From a virus, in the IMG/VR virus record IMGVR_UViG_3300000405_000044, positions 1-25,207 of that record: a stretch of DNA of 25,207 nt. One strand, given 5' to 3'. The notes under the pieces are model-generated. The model was not told the DNA's origin. It was given only the letters and a program-made list of their open reading frames with translations, and ran no database searches. Positions 1-7,682 of the stretch are shown piece after piece. The translations under genes were made by a program, and so were the position numbers. Each line of letters begins with the position of its first letter. The stretch's first letter is position 1.

Positions 1-1
1 G

Positions 2-163
2 AGGGGCATCAAAGGAATCATTTCAAGAATGGCGATAGAATGTGGACTTCATAATTCAGAAGATAATCTTAGAAGAGCCAATGGAATAGAATGGACAACA
101 AACACTAACGGTAACAGCGTGTTAGAAGATTTCTCTTCATTTAGAATAAACACTTTAATGTAA
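2..163 (+). CDS. 3' end of an unidentified phage gene (5' truncated)
   Basis: Frame 2 is open from the window edge to TAA at 161-163, giving 53 C-terminal residues that end in FRINTLM. Composition and codon use resemble the genes that follow, and the + strand orientation matches. I do not recognise a domain. Its position just upstream of an HNH protein, portal and capsid genes is where a large terminase subunit often lies, but no nuclease or ATPase motif is visible in this fragment, so that is only a positional guess. Confidence 0.5.
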   Translation, partial: RGIKGIISRMAIECGLHNSEDNLRRANGIEWTTNTNGNSVLEDFSSFRINTLM

Positions 164-212
164 TATTAACTTTTAAAAACAAAAACTTTAATTAAAAATA
201 CGCAAAAGTACC

Positions 213-491
213 GTGAACACTTACCAAACATCCGATGGAGAAAGGATAAAAAAATCGGTCATAGACGGTCGAATTAGGAAGGCTAAAGAACAAAAGCTAA
301 CCGATATGAAGGATGAGCATGGCTACGTATTCTGCGAAAACTGCTGCATGTCTAGTGATATATTAGATTGTTCGCACGACATACCAGTTAAAGAGTGCCA
401 AGAAGAGGGGAAGTCTGAATTAGCTTGGGATGTAAAAAATATAACGATAAGATGTAGGCAGTGCCATAGAAGGCATGACAAGACCTACTAA
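213..491 (+). CDS. HNH nuclease-like zinc protein
   Basis: This 92-residue protein has the metal-binding framework of small phage HNH proteins: C41-x2-C44, a central S54-H55-D56 as the first catalytic His, N76, and C81-x2-C84-H85 closing the fold. HNH proteins nick or cut DNA, and in many phages one lies beside the terminase and portal genes and is needed for packaging. That role fits here but is inferred from position. GTG at 213 is the best start: the frame is closed by TAA at 189-191 and there is no ATG between that stop and 213. The gene stands alone between the upstream unit and a strong terminator at 531-563. An alternative is a homing-type HNH with no packaging role. Confidence 0.75.
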   Translation: MNTYQTSDGERIKKSVIDGRIRKAKEQKLTDMKDEHGYVFCENCCMSSDILDCSHDIPVKECQEEGKSELAWDVKNITIRCRQCHRRHDKTY

Positions 492-530
492 GACAATTGC
501 TCTTGTTTGAGTAGTTTTTAGTTGTTGCGA

Positions 531-563
531 AGGGGCGGGTATTAGTTCACCCGCCCTTTTTTT
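531..563 (+). terminator. Rho-independent terminator after the HNH gene
   Basis: GGGCGGGT (533-540) pairs perfectly with ACCCGCCC (549-556) around an 8-nt loop, and a run of seven T follows (557-563). It closes transcription from the left before the GroES/head unit. Confidence 0.92.
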
Positions 564-566
564 GTG

Positions 567-574
567 TACATTTG
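567..574 (+). promoter_or_regulatory. Bacteroidota-type promoter -7 box (TACATTTG) for the GroES/portal unit
   Basis: TACATTTG matches the TAnnTTTG -7 consensus of Bacteroidota sigma factors. It sits directly after a terminator and 30 nt before the ATG at 605, so transcription would start shortly before the A-rich leader. No clear TTTG -33 box is seen about 19 nt upstream, where the terminator stem lies, so it may be weak or need an activator. Confidence 0.6.
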
Positions 575-604
575 TTTCGAATTAAAATGAATTAAAAAAA
601 GAAA

Positions 605-907
605 ATGGGTAAACTTGAAATTAGATTATTAGCGGACAGGGTTCTTGTGAGAGTAGAAGACCAAGGCGAATTAGTAACAAACAGTGGTATAATTATACCA
701 GATTCCGCAACAGAAGAAGCCGCACTTGAGGGCACTATACTAAGTGTTTCTACGAGAATAGAGAAGTGCGAAGTGGAGGAGGACAAAGTATATGTAGGCG
801 AAAAAATACTTTTCAGTAAGTACGCCGGGAGCGATCTACGCTACGGTGGGGATGATTACAAAATTATGCGCATTACGGACGTATTCGGAGCGGTAGATGA
901 TGAATAA
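605..907 (+). CDS. groES: GroES/Cpn10-family co-chaperonin
   Basis: The 100-residue length and sequence fit the Cpn10 family. The N-terminal strand contains LADRVLVRV (residues 9-17). The mobile loop that docks on GroEL ends in G28-I-I-I-P32, and an EGTILSV strand and a YVGEKILFSKYAG stretch follow. Cpn10 caps the GroEL chamber during folding. Phage versions such as T4 gp31 replace host GroES so that the large capsid protein fits in the chamber. No GroEL is seen in the window, so it would act with the host chaperonin. Its placement directly before portal, protease and capsid genes supports a head-folding role. The 3' end overlaps the portal start by 11 nt (897-907), suggesting translational coupling. 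The leader is A-rich with no Shine-Dalgarno sequence. Confidence 0.88.
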   Translation: MGKLEIRLLADRVLVRVEDQGELVTNSGIIIPDSATEEAALEGTILSVSTRIEKCEVEEDKVYVGEKILFSKYAGSDLRYGGDDYKIMRITDVFGAVDDE

Positions 908-3296
908 TAAAAACACTTTTATCGAAATAATGAGTGAGAGCCGCTCTGCGGAGACCACCACTATTTCTGCCAAACTTCCTGTCAAAGGGGGTAGAAGCTC
1001 TGTCTCAGAAGAGAGCAGCACGATAGAAAGCTTTATAGATGGTATGTATTCATCTAAGCCTGATTTCAGCTTGAAATTACTGGATGCCTTGGAGACTTTA
1101 GGAACTTACCATCCCGACCTTTCTCACGCTGTTTCCAACATTAAAGAATTAGGACATACAGATTACAAAGTAACTTTTGATGGCGACATATCGGACGATA
1201 TGCAGAGCAAAATGAAGAAACGAATTAAAATGAAATCTAAAGATACTAATTCGTGGTACTCATTTACAGGCGGTTTGGGAGTTTTGATAAACGATTTATT
1301 AGGCCAATTGGCTTTGATGGGCGCATTATCTGCTGAGATTATCCCTGAAGACGACTTGAGCGGAGTTAAGAAGGTTACAAAAGTAGCACCTAAAAATATA
1401 CGTTTCAGTTACAGCAAAGAATTAGACACTTACGAGCCTTACCAAAAGATAGACACAATCGGTACGAAGTACGATGGTGGGCTGGTAAAACTCAACACGG
1501 TTACTTATAAGTACTTGGCTATCAGCAGGATAGGGGATAAGCCTTATGCACTGCCTCCATTTTTAGCGGCCTTGGAGAACATAGCGATAGGCAGGGACAT
1601 GCAGGAGAACTTCAAGTATGTAGTTAAAAAATTAGGCACTTTAGGATTTTTAGAAGTATTGGTTAATGCTCCTAAGCCTAAGCCTAATGAAGGCGATACG
1701 GCTTACTACAGTAGAACTAAGGACTATTTAGACAGAGTTATCCCAGAAATTGAAAAGGGTCTGTCTAAAGGATACGTAGCAGGTTTCAAAGATATGCACG
1801 AATTTAAAATGCACACCGCTACCACAGATGCCAAAGGAAGTTCTGAATTAAATGATATGAATGACCATAAGGTTATGTCAGGGTTGAAGCAAGACCCTTT
1901 AATGTTTGGGCGCAGTTTTAATACCTCAGAAACTTTGGGCAGGGTAATTCTAGCAAAGATGTCAAGACAGATTGTAAATTACCAGAAGGAAGTAGCTAGT
2001 TTTTTAGAGAGCTTATTCTTAATGGATCTGCAACTTGCAGGCTTTCCAATTGAGTACTTAACTGTGGAGTTTGACCCACCTATGATAGGTGACAGCGTTA
2101 AGCGTGAGCAGGCAACGAATATTAAACTTAGAAATTTAGACAGCTTACTTAGGAAAGGAATTATAAGCATAGAAACTTATGCAACTGAGGCTGGGTATGA
2201 AGAAGTAGCAGATCCAGAAAAACACATGCAAGGTGGTTTTCCCAATCAATCTGATGATGATGATGACGATGACGATGGACCATCTGGAACCGACCCTGAT
2301 AAAGACCCTACCGATGTACAAAGCTCTATAAAAAAATTAGAATTTGGTTTGACCAAAGGTTTAGATGAATTCCCTTATATAAGTAGAGACCATCCAAAGG
2401 AAGCTTTAGAATTTTCAAAAGAAGACCCAAAAACAGTTAATGAATTTGTTTCCGCATACTTCGATTCCACTAACAGGGTATATGGCGAAGCATCGAGGAA
2501 AGCTTCAAAGCAAATATCTGAGGCACTCGCCAAATTAGGTAAAGGTGCAACAGAAGTGGAGATTATAGACACGGTTATTTATACGCTATATAACAATTGG
2601 GATAACAACTTTAAAAAACCCCAGAAAAAAGTAGTGCGTAATTTTGTGGCTTCTGCATACAAAGAATTTAGAAGCGATAAAAGTATCTTTGGAGCAGCCG
2701 CTTCGGAAGCCCCTAAATTCAGCTTCAATGCCATTGATAGAAGAGCAATAGACTATTACAAGCGTTCAGATTCTATGTACCTAGGCAAATTCATAACAGA
2801 TAAAAGCACAAAGAGCAAGATAACCGCATTCATAAAAGAACAGCACTTAACTAGGAAATTGCCGATAGGGGACAACAAAGAAGGTATTAACGCATTCCAA
2901 AAGGAATTTAAGAAGGTTCTAGGGATGCAAGATTGGAAGGTTAGGCAGATAGTGGACACCACCGTCAACAATATGCGCAACACGGCTGCTATTAATTATA
3001 TGGACCAGGCAAATGTGAAGAACTTTGAGATAATAGGCGTGAGTGACCGCTTGCAGTGCGGCTACTGCGCAGAAATGCAGGGCAAGAAGTTCTCTGTTCA
3101 AACCTCTATCGAAAAGATACGCCAACAAACTAATTCCGACCCTAACTACGTTTCTGTAGATAATCCTTTTCTGACGGCTAAATACAAAAGCCCCGAAGAC
3201 TTAAAAGGGGTTGAGGCCAGTACTCTACAGTCGCAAGACATAGATCGACCTCCATATCATCCGTACTGTCGTGACCACGTGATTGCAGTGCTGTGA
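897..3296 (+). CDS. Portal protein fused to a MuF-type minor head domain
   Basis: The 799-residue product has two parts. Residues ~1-445 look like a phage portal: the dodecameric ring at the capsid vertex through which DNA passes and to which the neck attaches. An Asp-only run (D453-D460) in a polar linker leads to a helical region and a C-terminal domain of the Mu gpF/SPP1 gp7 type. That domain shows C721-x2-C724 and, near the end, PP-x-H788-P-Y-C791-R-x-H, the usual Cys/His set of this family. MuF proteins bind the portal inside the capsid and may be ejected with the DNA. They are usually separate genes, so the fusion gives one portal-linked domain per subunit. Two adjacent ATGs (897, 900) are possible starts; both overlap the end of the co-chaperonin gene. 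Confidence 0.85.
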   Translation: MMNNKNTFIEIMSESRSAETTTISAKLPVKGGRSSVSEESSTIESFIDGMYSSKPDFSLKLLDALETLGTYHPDLSHAVSNIKELGHTDYKVTFDGDISDDMQSKMKKRIKMKSKDTNSWYSFTGGLGVLINDLLGQLALMGALSAEIIPEDDLSGVKKVTKVAPKNIRFSYSKELDTYEPYQKIDTIGTKYDGGLVKLNTVTYKYLAISRIGDKPYALPPFLAALENIAIGRDMQENFKYVVKKLGTLGFLEVLVNAPKPKPNEGDTAYYSRTKDYLDRVIPEIEKGLSKGYVAGFKDMHEFKMHTATTDAKGSSELNDMNDHKVMSGLKQDPLMFGRSFNTSETLGRVILAKMSRQIVNYQKEVASFLESLFLMDLQLAGFPIEYLTVEFDPPMIGDSVKREQATNIKLRNLDSLLRKGIISIETYATEAGYEEVADPEKHMQGGFPNQSDDDDDDDDGPSGTDPDKDPTDVQSSIKKLEFGLTKGLDEFPYISRDHPKEALEFSKEDPKTVNEFVSAYFDSTNRVYGEASRKASKQISEALAKLGKGATEVEIIDTVIYTLYNNWDNNFKKPQKKVVRNFVASAYKEFRSDKSIFGAAASEAPKFSFNAIDRRAIDYYKRSDSMYLGKFITDKSTKSKITAFIKEQHLTRKLPIGDNKEGINAFQKEFKKVLGMQDWKVRQIVDTTVNNMRNTAAINYMDQANVKNFEIIGVSDRLQCGYCAEMQGKKFSVQTSIEKIRQQTNSDPNYVSVDNPFLTAKYKSPEDLKGVEASTLQSQDIDRPPYHPYCRDHVIAVL

Positions 3297-3356
3297 ACTA
3301 CCCATCCACACTTCGTGATGAATGGGCTTCGGGAGGTCACTGCCCTCTATAAAATA

Positions 3357-3372
3357 AAAATGAATACATTTG
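3357..3372 (+). promoter_or_regulatory. Repeated promoter-like 16-mer before the protease gene
   Basis: AAAATGAATACATTTG includes the -7 match TACATTTG (3365-3372) and ends only 4 nt before the ATG at 3377. The same 16 bases occur at 17906-17921, also 4 nt before a start. If it is a promoter the mRNA would be leaderless or nearly so. It also contains a six-codon ORF (ATG 3360 to TGA 3380) whose stop overlaps the gene start as ATGA. No convincing -33 box is present. Confidence 0.5.
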
Positions 3373-3376
3373 TAAG

Positions 3377-4792
3377 ATGAAGAAGAGATACAGTTCCAAG
3401 TTAAATTTCAGCAAAGAAGATTTTAAAGCCTCTGTTAACATTGGTGCAAGTGGTATCAATATGCCTTACGATAAAGAAGGCGGTTACGGGTTTGAAACTA
3501 AAAGCTTCGGTTCTATATTCGGCTCGATTAACAGCTCTAAGTTTTATGAGGGGGTTAATAACCAAAATATTATACCTAAAGAAGAAGACTTTATTGACGT
3601 GCCATTTAGATTAATTTCTTCTACTATTGTAGGTGCAGGAACTTGGAAGGCTACCGATTTTGGTAAGAATGAGTCAGTATTAAAGGGGTCAATGCCTTTA
3701 TTAGAAGGTAAACCTCTGTATAAAGATCACGAAACCGATTTAGATAACTGGGTGGGGGTTGTAAAGGCAGTTAAATGGACAGGCAGCGTAACTAAGAAAG
3801 GCGTTAAAATACCTTCAGGTATTGATGGGATTGTTTCTATAGATGCTAAAACCAATCCTAAAGTAGCTAGAGGCGTATTACTCGGAAGTATATTTTCCAA
3901 TTCAGTTACAGTTGATTTCGATTGGGAAATGAGCCACGACTATAGCAGCGAAGGTGAGTTTAACAACGCCATTGGAACTTTAGGCGGTGATGGTACGACT
4001 GTGCGTAGAGTTGTTACTAAGATTAATGACTATTATGAAAGCTCCCTGGTTTGGCTAGGTGCCGACCCATTCGCTAAAGCAATTAACGAAGAAGGCGATT
4101 TAATACACATTGACCATAGTGCTGTAGCTAACTACGCAAAAAATAAGTTCGGGTTTAAAAGCAGTCTTTCCTACGGTAAAGAGGCAAATGAGAACACGGA
4201 TAGGTACGAAAAACAAAAAAAATTCGTAATCGGCTTTGGGATTGACGAGAATGTTGTACCTTTGTCAAGAAAGGAAGAAATAAAAAAATCTGATATGAAT
4301 AAATTAGCAGCAACTCTCATAGCCGTTTTAGGCAGCTCTTTAAATCTAACTAAAAATTCAACCGACAAAGAAGCATTACAAGCTTTGGAAAATTTCGATG
4401 TGGGTTCACTTAAAACAGAAAAAGATGAGAGTGATTTAGCTATTTTGGTGGCTTTGAAAAAACAAGCCTTAGAAAATTTAGGTAAAGAAGAAGTAGATTT
4501 CGAGAATTTCGATAAAGACTACGAGTTTGCTAACAAGGCAGAACTTAAGAAGTTGAGAAAATCTAAAAAAGATTTTGCAAAAAAATTACAGGATAGTGAG
4601 GATGAAATCGAGAGCCTGGAATCCAATATTTCTGAATTAGAGCCTATGTCTAAAGTAGGCAAGAAATTCAGCAAACAGAAAAAAGACGAAGCAATTAGAT
4701 TATACAAGTTGACAGTGGGTGGGACAAAGCTGAGGCTTCTGTCGTGTCTCTATTTGATAAAGCCACTACTGATGAAGTTGAAGGACTTTTAA
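3377..4792 (+). CDS. Prohead protease with C-terminal scaffold-like coiled coil (3' end out of frame)
   Basis: Residues ~85-250 resemble the caudovirus prohead serine protease family. KDH with candidate catalytic H118 is followed by a VGVV strand, and a serine-rich strand S174-N-S176-V precedes the closing ESSLVWLGADPFAKA element typical of this fold. These enzymes cleave scaffold and capsid N-termini during head maturation. Residues ~360-440 are highly charged, with Lys/Glu/Asp heptad-like helices that suit an internal scaffold, so protease and scaffold appear to be one gene. After residue ~447 (4717) the reading (GGTKLRLLSC and on) loses this character, while the -1 frame continues sensibly to 4974. 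The stop at 4792 is therefore probably not the natural end; the joined product would be about 532 residues. The gene lies directly before the decoration and capsid genes. Confidence 0.8.
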   Translation: MKKRYSSKLNFSKEDFKASVNIGASGINMPYDKEGGYGFETKSFGSIFGSINSSKFYEGVNNQNIIPKEEDFIDVPFRLISSTIVGAGTWKATDFGKNESVLKGSMPLLEGKPLYKDHETDLDNWVGVVKAVKWTGSVTKKGVKIPSGIDGIVSIDAKTNPKVARGVLLGSIFSNSVTVDFDWEMSHDYSSEGEFNNAIGTLGGDGTTVRRVVTKINDYYESSLVWLGADPFAKAINEEGDLIHIDHSAVANYAKNKFGFKSSLSYGKEANENTDRYEKQKKFVIGFGIDENVVPLSRKEEIKKSDMNKLAATLIAVLGSSLNLTKNSTDKEALQALENFDVGSLKTEKDESDLAILVALKKQALENLGKEEVDFENFDKDYEFANKAELKKLRKSKKDFAKKLQDSEDEIESLESNISELEPMSKVGKKFSKQKKDEAIRLYKLTVGGTKLRLLSCLYLIKPLLMKLKDF

Positions 4793-4974
4793 AGCAATAC
4801 ACCAAAACAGCTACAGGCAAGTTTACAGGTAAATGCAAGGATTGTGGTTCAGGTGAATTTACTTTTCAATCCACATACGTCGACAAAGATGGTGAGGATG
4901 GAGAGGCAATCGCAGGGATTACTACAGACGACTTGAGAAGCGAATACGACAAACCACGAATGAAAATTAATTAA
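4717..4974 (+). CDS. -1 frame continuation of the protease/scaffold gene (or separate small gene from GTG 4744)
   Basis: From GGG at 4717 this frame reads G-W-D-K-A-E-A-S-V-V and then SLFDKATTDEVEGLLKQYT, followed by C-x2-C (CKDC) and a GEFTFQS strand, ending at TAA 4972-4974. It reads as an uninterrupted C-terminal domain. Upstream it is open only back to 4699, after a TAG at 4696-4698, so the join must lie between about 4699 and 4720. A single extra G in GTGGG at 4715-4719 would fuse it to the preceding gene. A separate start at GTG 4744 is possible but would leave the meaningful upstream codons 4717-4743 unexplained. Function is unknown; a scaffold end domain is the likeliest reading. Confidence 0.6.
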   Translation, partial: GWDKAEASVVSLFDKATTDEVEGLLKQYTKTATGKFTGKCKDCGSGEFTFQSTYVDKDGEDGEAIAGITTDDLRSEYDKPRMKIN

Positions 4975-4977
4975 GAT

Positions 4978-5433
4978 ATGAATACATTAGGAACTACAAG
5001 ACAAACGACAGCAAAGAAGGAAGAAAGCTGGTCTATAAACCACGGTTACACAAGCAGCGTAGCTGTTATGAAAGGTGTTATTGTAAAGTTAAACGCAAGT
5101 ACTGGAGAGGTCGAACCTGTTACAGGTGTTATTGATATACCATTTGGTGTTGTTACGGTAGGATGTAATGATTCAGATGGCGGCCCCGTTACAGTTACCA
5201 CACAATTTGTGGGTATCTATTTCGGTATTGCCGACGGTGCCGTAGCATTGGGCGATGAAGTACAAGCTTCGGGCGTAGATAACGCTTCCCCATCTGATAC
5301 TGGGTACACAAAATATAAAAAAGCAGTAGTAGGTGGCAACAAAGTCACTGCAATCGCTTTGGAAGACGTCAACACTACCGAAATGGGGTGGTTTGGAGTA
5401 TTGAGAGTATTCTACAATACGAACGAAGCGTAA
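4978..5433 (+). CDS. Putative capsid decoration (head stabilisation) protein
   Basis: This 151-residue protein is Gly/Val/Thr-rich and beta-strand dominated, with repeated strands such as VTTQFVGIYFGIADGAVALG followed by GDEVQASG. This resembles capsid cement/decoration proteins (DUF2190-like and related), which bind the outer surface of the expanded capsid lattice. Its position between the protease/scaffold and the major capsid protein is the usual place for such a gene. The ATG at 4978 follows the previous stop by 3 nt. The exact family is not certain from sequence reading. Confidence 0.65.
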   Translation: MNTLGTTRQTTAKKEESWSINHGYTSSVAVMKGVIVKLNASTGEVEPVTGVIDIPFGVVTVGCNDSDGGPVTVTTQFVGIYFGIADGAVALGDEVQASGVDNASPSDTGYTKYKKAVVGGNKVTAIALEDVNTTEMGWFGVLRVFYNTNEA

Positions 5434-5474
5434 CAGCAAGAAAAAAAGAAGCAACACAAAGAAAATATAGTAAT

Positions 5475-6689
5475 ATGAGCCAAGAAAGATTCGATAAGAA
5501 CGCAAAGAAAGTAAAAGAGACTTTAACTAAGACAGAAGGTAAAGTACCTTCTGGAGACACTAAAGGAAGTGGACTTTTGTCCGCCTCTGATATTAAGTCG
5601 AATATACTTCTCGACATGAAATCAGCTGTACGGCAAGTGGATGCCTTGAGAAAAGGCGACCAGTCCGATAGAGCTGTTGACTTAAGTATTGAACAGTTCA
5701 TAAAATCTAAGTATGGTTTTGGAAACTTAGATAGTTTCTACCAAACTTTAGGTATTAATCCAAGCTTCCATACTATGGAGAACTTGGCAAGTATGCCTGA
5801 TTTTGAAGAAGGCTACCGATGGTTACGACCTGAGATAGTTCGAGAAGCTGTTCGTTTAGGTTTGCGAAGAAATCCTATATATCCCGATTTGATTGCATCA
5901 GAAGAAACCGTTACTCAGAAAAAAGTAACTATGCCTTCTGTTAATATGTCAGATGCGATTCCAGAAATTATCCACGAAACTGAGACCATACCGGTAGGCA
6001 GTGTTTCATTTGGTGAGAAGGATGTGAAGTTGCAGAAAATGGGCACGGGACTAAAAATTTCCGACGAGGTACAAGAATACGTTTCTTTAAATATTTTGTC
6101 TTTGTATTTACAGGATGCAGGCGTTAAGCTTGGTCTTGGATTAGACACAATGGCAGTAGATGTTTTACTTAATGGGGATGGTTCTCCTAACTCTGGCGCA
6201 CCAGTTGTGGGAGTAGCAAGTTCCACCACTGGTATTGCGTATAGAGATATGCTTAAGCTTTGGATCAGAATGGGCTTGTTAGGCAGAACGCCAACAGCAC
6301 TTATCTCGAATGAGGCGGTTGCGTTGGATGTTCTTACAATGGACGAATTCTCAAAATGGAGTCCTAATTTAGGTAATTCCAAGCAGAATTTGAATTTAAG
6401 AACGCCAATTCCACAGAATCAAGATTATTTGATTCACGGTGCAATGCCTGCTGTGGCCAAATTAGGGTTCATTGATAAGACATCAGCAATGATTAAGCTT
6501 AATGCTTCTGCCCTTACAACTGAAAGCGAGAGAATCGCAGAACGTCAAATGAATGGTACGTATGTTACCATCACGACGGGATTTGCTAAGTTATTTAGAG
6601 ACGCATTTATTGTTATGAATGGAGGTGCTGAAACAGCATACCCATCGTACCTCGATGTATTCAATGCACAGAATGTTAAAATAGATTAG
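5475..6689 (+). CDS. Major capsid protein (HK97 fold)
   Basis: The 404-residue protein lies exactly where a major capsid protein is expected. Residues ~1-95 are charged and helical, like the delta/scaffold region often removed by the prohead protease. The rest shows capsid-like features: an N-arm strand with VTMPSVN, an E-loop-like segment, and the spine-helix-like LGLDTMAVDVLLNGDGSPN. The segment SNEAVALDVLTMDEF and the C-terminal TTGFAKLFRDAFIVMN strand are typical of the A-domain and P-domain ends. ATG 5475 is preferred over the in-frame ATG at 5388, because 5388 lies inside the decoration gene and adds a basic, non-capsid-like stretch. An A-rich leader of 41 nt precedes 5475. Confidence 0.85.
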   Translation: MSQERFDKNAKKVKETLTKTEGKVPSGDTKGSGLLSASDIKSNILLDMKSAVRQVDALRKGDQSDRAVDLSIEQFIKSKYGFGNLDSFYQTLGINPSFHTMENLASMPDFEEGYRWLRPEIVREAVRLGLRRNPIYPDLIASEETVTQKKVTMPSVNMSDAIPEIIHETETIPVGSVSFGEKDVKLQKMGTGLKISDEVQEYVSLNILSLYLQDAGVKLGLGLDTMAVDVLLNGDGSPNSGAPVVGVASSTTGIAYRDMLKLWIRMGLLGRTPTALISNEAVALDVLTMDEFSKWSPNLGNSKQNLNLRTPIPQNQDYLIHGAMPAVAKLGFIDKTSAMIKLNASALTTESERIAERQMNGTYVTITTGFAKLFRDAFIVMNGGAETAYPSYLDVFNAQNVKID

Positions 6690-6708
6690 CCACTAAAAAG
6701 AGAAAATT

Positions 6709-7029
6709 ATGAATGATATAACATTAAAATTAGTAGACACAGGTTCTATATTTCACGACATATCACAAGGTCGGACTGTCACAGGTTCGGACGAAGTTAA
6801 GTTCAGAAGAACCGACAAGGTTAAGAAAGCTTTAAAAAATGGCGTTGTTGTCGAAGTGAAAGCAAAGTCTAACAAGGTTACTGCCCCTGAGGATTTAGGT
6901 GACAATGGTAGCGAAAACTACTCGGATTTAAAGAAAGCCGAACTGCAAAGCTTACTCGACGAGAGAGGTTTAACTTATAATGAAAAAGCAACCAATTCAG
7001 AATTAGTATCTATATTGGAAAATAATTAA
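6709..7029 (+). CDS. HeH/LEM-like domain protein of the head module
   Basis: In this 106-residue protein, residues 71-106 (YSDLKKAELQSLLDERGL, then NEKATNSELVSILE) form a short two-helix HeH/SAP-like motif. Such motifs are common at the C-termini of small phage proteins next to the capsid gene and are thought to bind DNA or other proteins. The N-terminal ~60 residues are polar, with short strands (DEVKFRRTDKVKKALKNG) resembling small head-associated proteins. The gene starts 19 nt after the capsid stop and is followed by a terminator, so it closes the capsid transcript. Its exact role is unknown. Confidence 0.65.
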   Translation: MNDITLKLVDTGSIFHDISQGRTVTGSDEVKFRRTDKVKKALKNGVVVEVKAKSNKVTAPEDLGDNGSENYSDLKKAELQSLLDERGLTYNEKATNSELVSILENN

Positions 7030-7061
7030 TAATTGATTCTTTTTTTTTTAATTTGTTTTGA

Positions 7062-7091
7062 GAGCCTGCATAATTTGTAGGCTCTTTTTTT
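7062..7091 (+). terminator. Rho-independent terminator after the capsid unit
   Basis: GAGCCTGCA (7062-7070) pairs with TGTAGGCTC (7076-7084) with one G-U pair and a 5-nt loop, followed by T7 (7085-7091). It ends only 9 nt before the next start at 7101 and no clear promoter lies between. The connector genes may therefore depend on partial read-through, which would keep capsid transcripts more abundant. Confidence 0.88.
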
Positions 7092-7100
7092 ATTACTATT

Positions 7101-7679
7101 ATGGCACAACCCGTACATGAATCAGTCGATTTAACCGTTTACAAAATGGTTAAGAATAGGCTTCCTTTTCTGGAAGACACTACAAACAATGAAGAGCTTG
7201 TTTCCAATTTTACTTTGGAGGTTATGCACGAGCTTGGGGCTTGCTTTGGAGTGGAGCCAGAAGACATAGGGGACGAGGCTAAATACACAGTTTTACAGAA
7301 ATCTATTATTGCAGACATTGTAAGCGTTTACATTTTGATTATCCAAATGGTTGCCAATGCAGGCGGTGTATCTAGCAGCAGTGAAACTGTTACTCCGGGC
7401 GATAAAAAAGTACTAACAAGTGCGACCGCTGGTTCTGTTTCAGTTGAGTGGTCTCAGTTTAACAGCAAGTCAGGGGCTTCTTTAAATATGTCGGGTGGAG
7501 ACTTGTTAATGAAATACAAAAAAAGTGCTATCAGAAAGGCTAGAACTTTAGGTTGTTTAATAGATATTTGCGATGATTGTTCTATTGCGGTAGAAATAAT
7601 GATGGGGTACAGTGCAGCCCCTTTTATAGTAGTTGCTGGGGGTGGCTGCGGATGTAAAGATATACCAGAAAGAGGGTAA
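7101..7679 (+). CDS. Putative head-tail connector (adaptor) protein
   Basis: This 192-residue protein has a mostly helical N-terminal half (residues ~5-90), as in gp6-like/adaptor connectors that bind the portal underside. A Ser/Gly/Thr-rich middle follows (~90-140), then a hydrophobic C-terminal part ending in GGGCGC. I cannot name a family. The assignment rests on its being the first gene after the capsid unit and on the order of the next four genes (stopper, tail completion, terminator), which is standard for myoviruses. The Cys-rich tail (C at LGC, ICDDC, GCGC) is unusual for a connector. Confidence 0.5.
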   Translation: MAQPVHESVDLTVYKMVKNRLPFLEDTTNNEELVSNFTLEVMHELGACFGVEPEDIGDEAKYTVLQKSIIADIVSVYILIIQMVANAGGVSSSSETVTPGDKKVLTSATAGSVSVEWSQFNSKSGASLNMSGGDLLMKYKKSAIRKARTLGCLIDICDDCSIAVEIMMGYSAAPFIVVAGGGCGCKDIPERG

Positions 7680-7682
7680 GAT

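Noticed and set aside
3297-3356. CCCAT...ATGGG hairpin after the portal gene as a terminator
   Set aside because: Only about five pairs with an imperfect interior, and no T run follows.
4679-4685. A6G run as a slippery site for the protease/scaffold shift
   Set aside because: Its phase is wrong (zero-frame codons AAA AAA GAC), and a -1 slip there would meet TAG at 4696-4698 before the continuation.
4978-4992. ATGAATACATTAGG as a third copy of the 16-mer motif
   Set aside because: It is the start of the decoration gene itself and lacks TTTG; the resemblance is limited to 11 bases.
5388-5474. Longer N-terminus for the major capsid protein
   Set aside because: It lies inside the decoration gene and has basic, repetitive, non-capsid-like sequence; ATG 5475 fits the intergenic A-rich leader.
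5915-6382. 155-codon antisense ORF opposite the capsid gene
   Set aside because: No recognisable domain, no promoter, and it mirrors the codon bias of the + strand gene.
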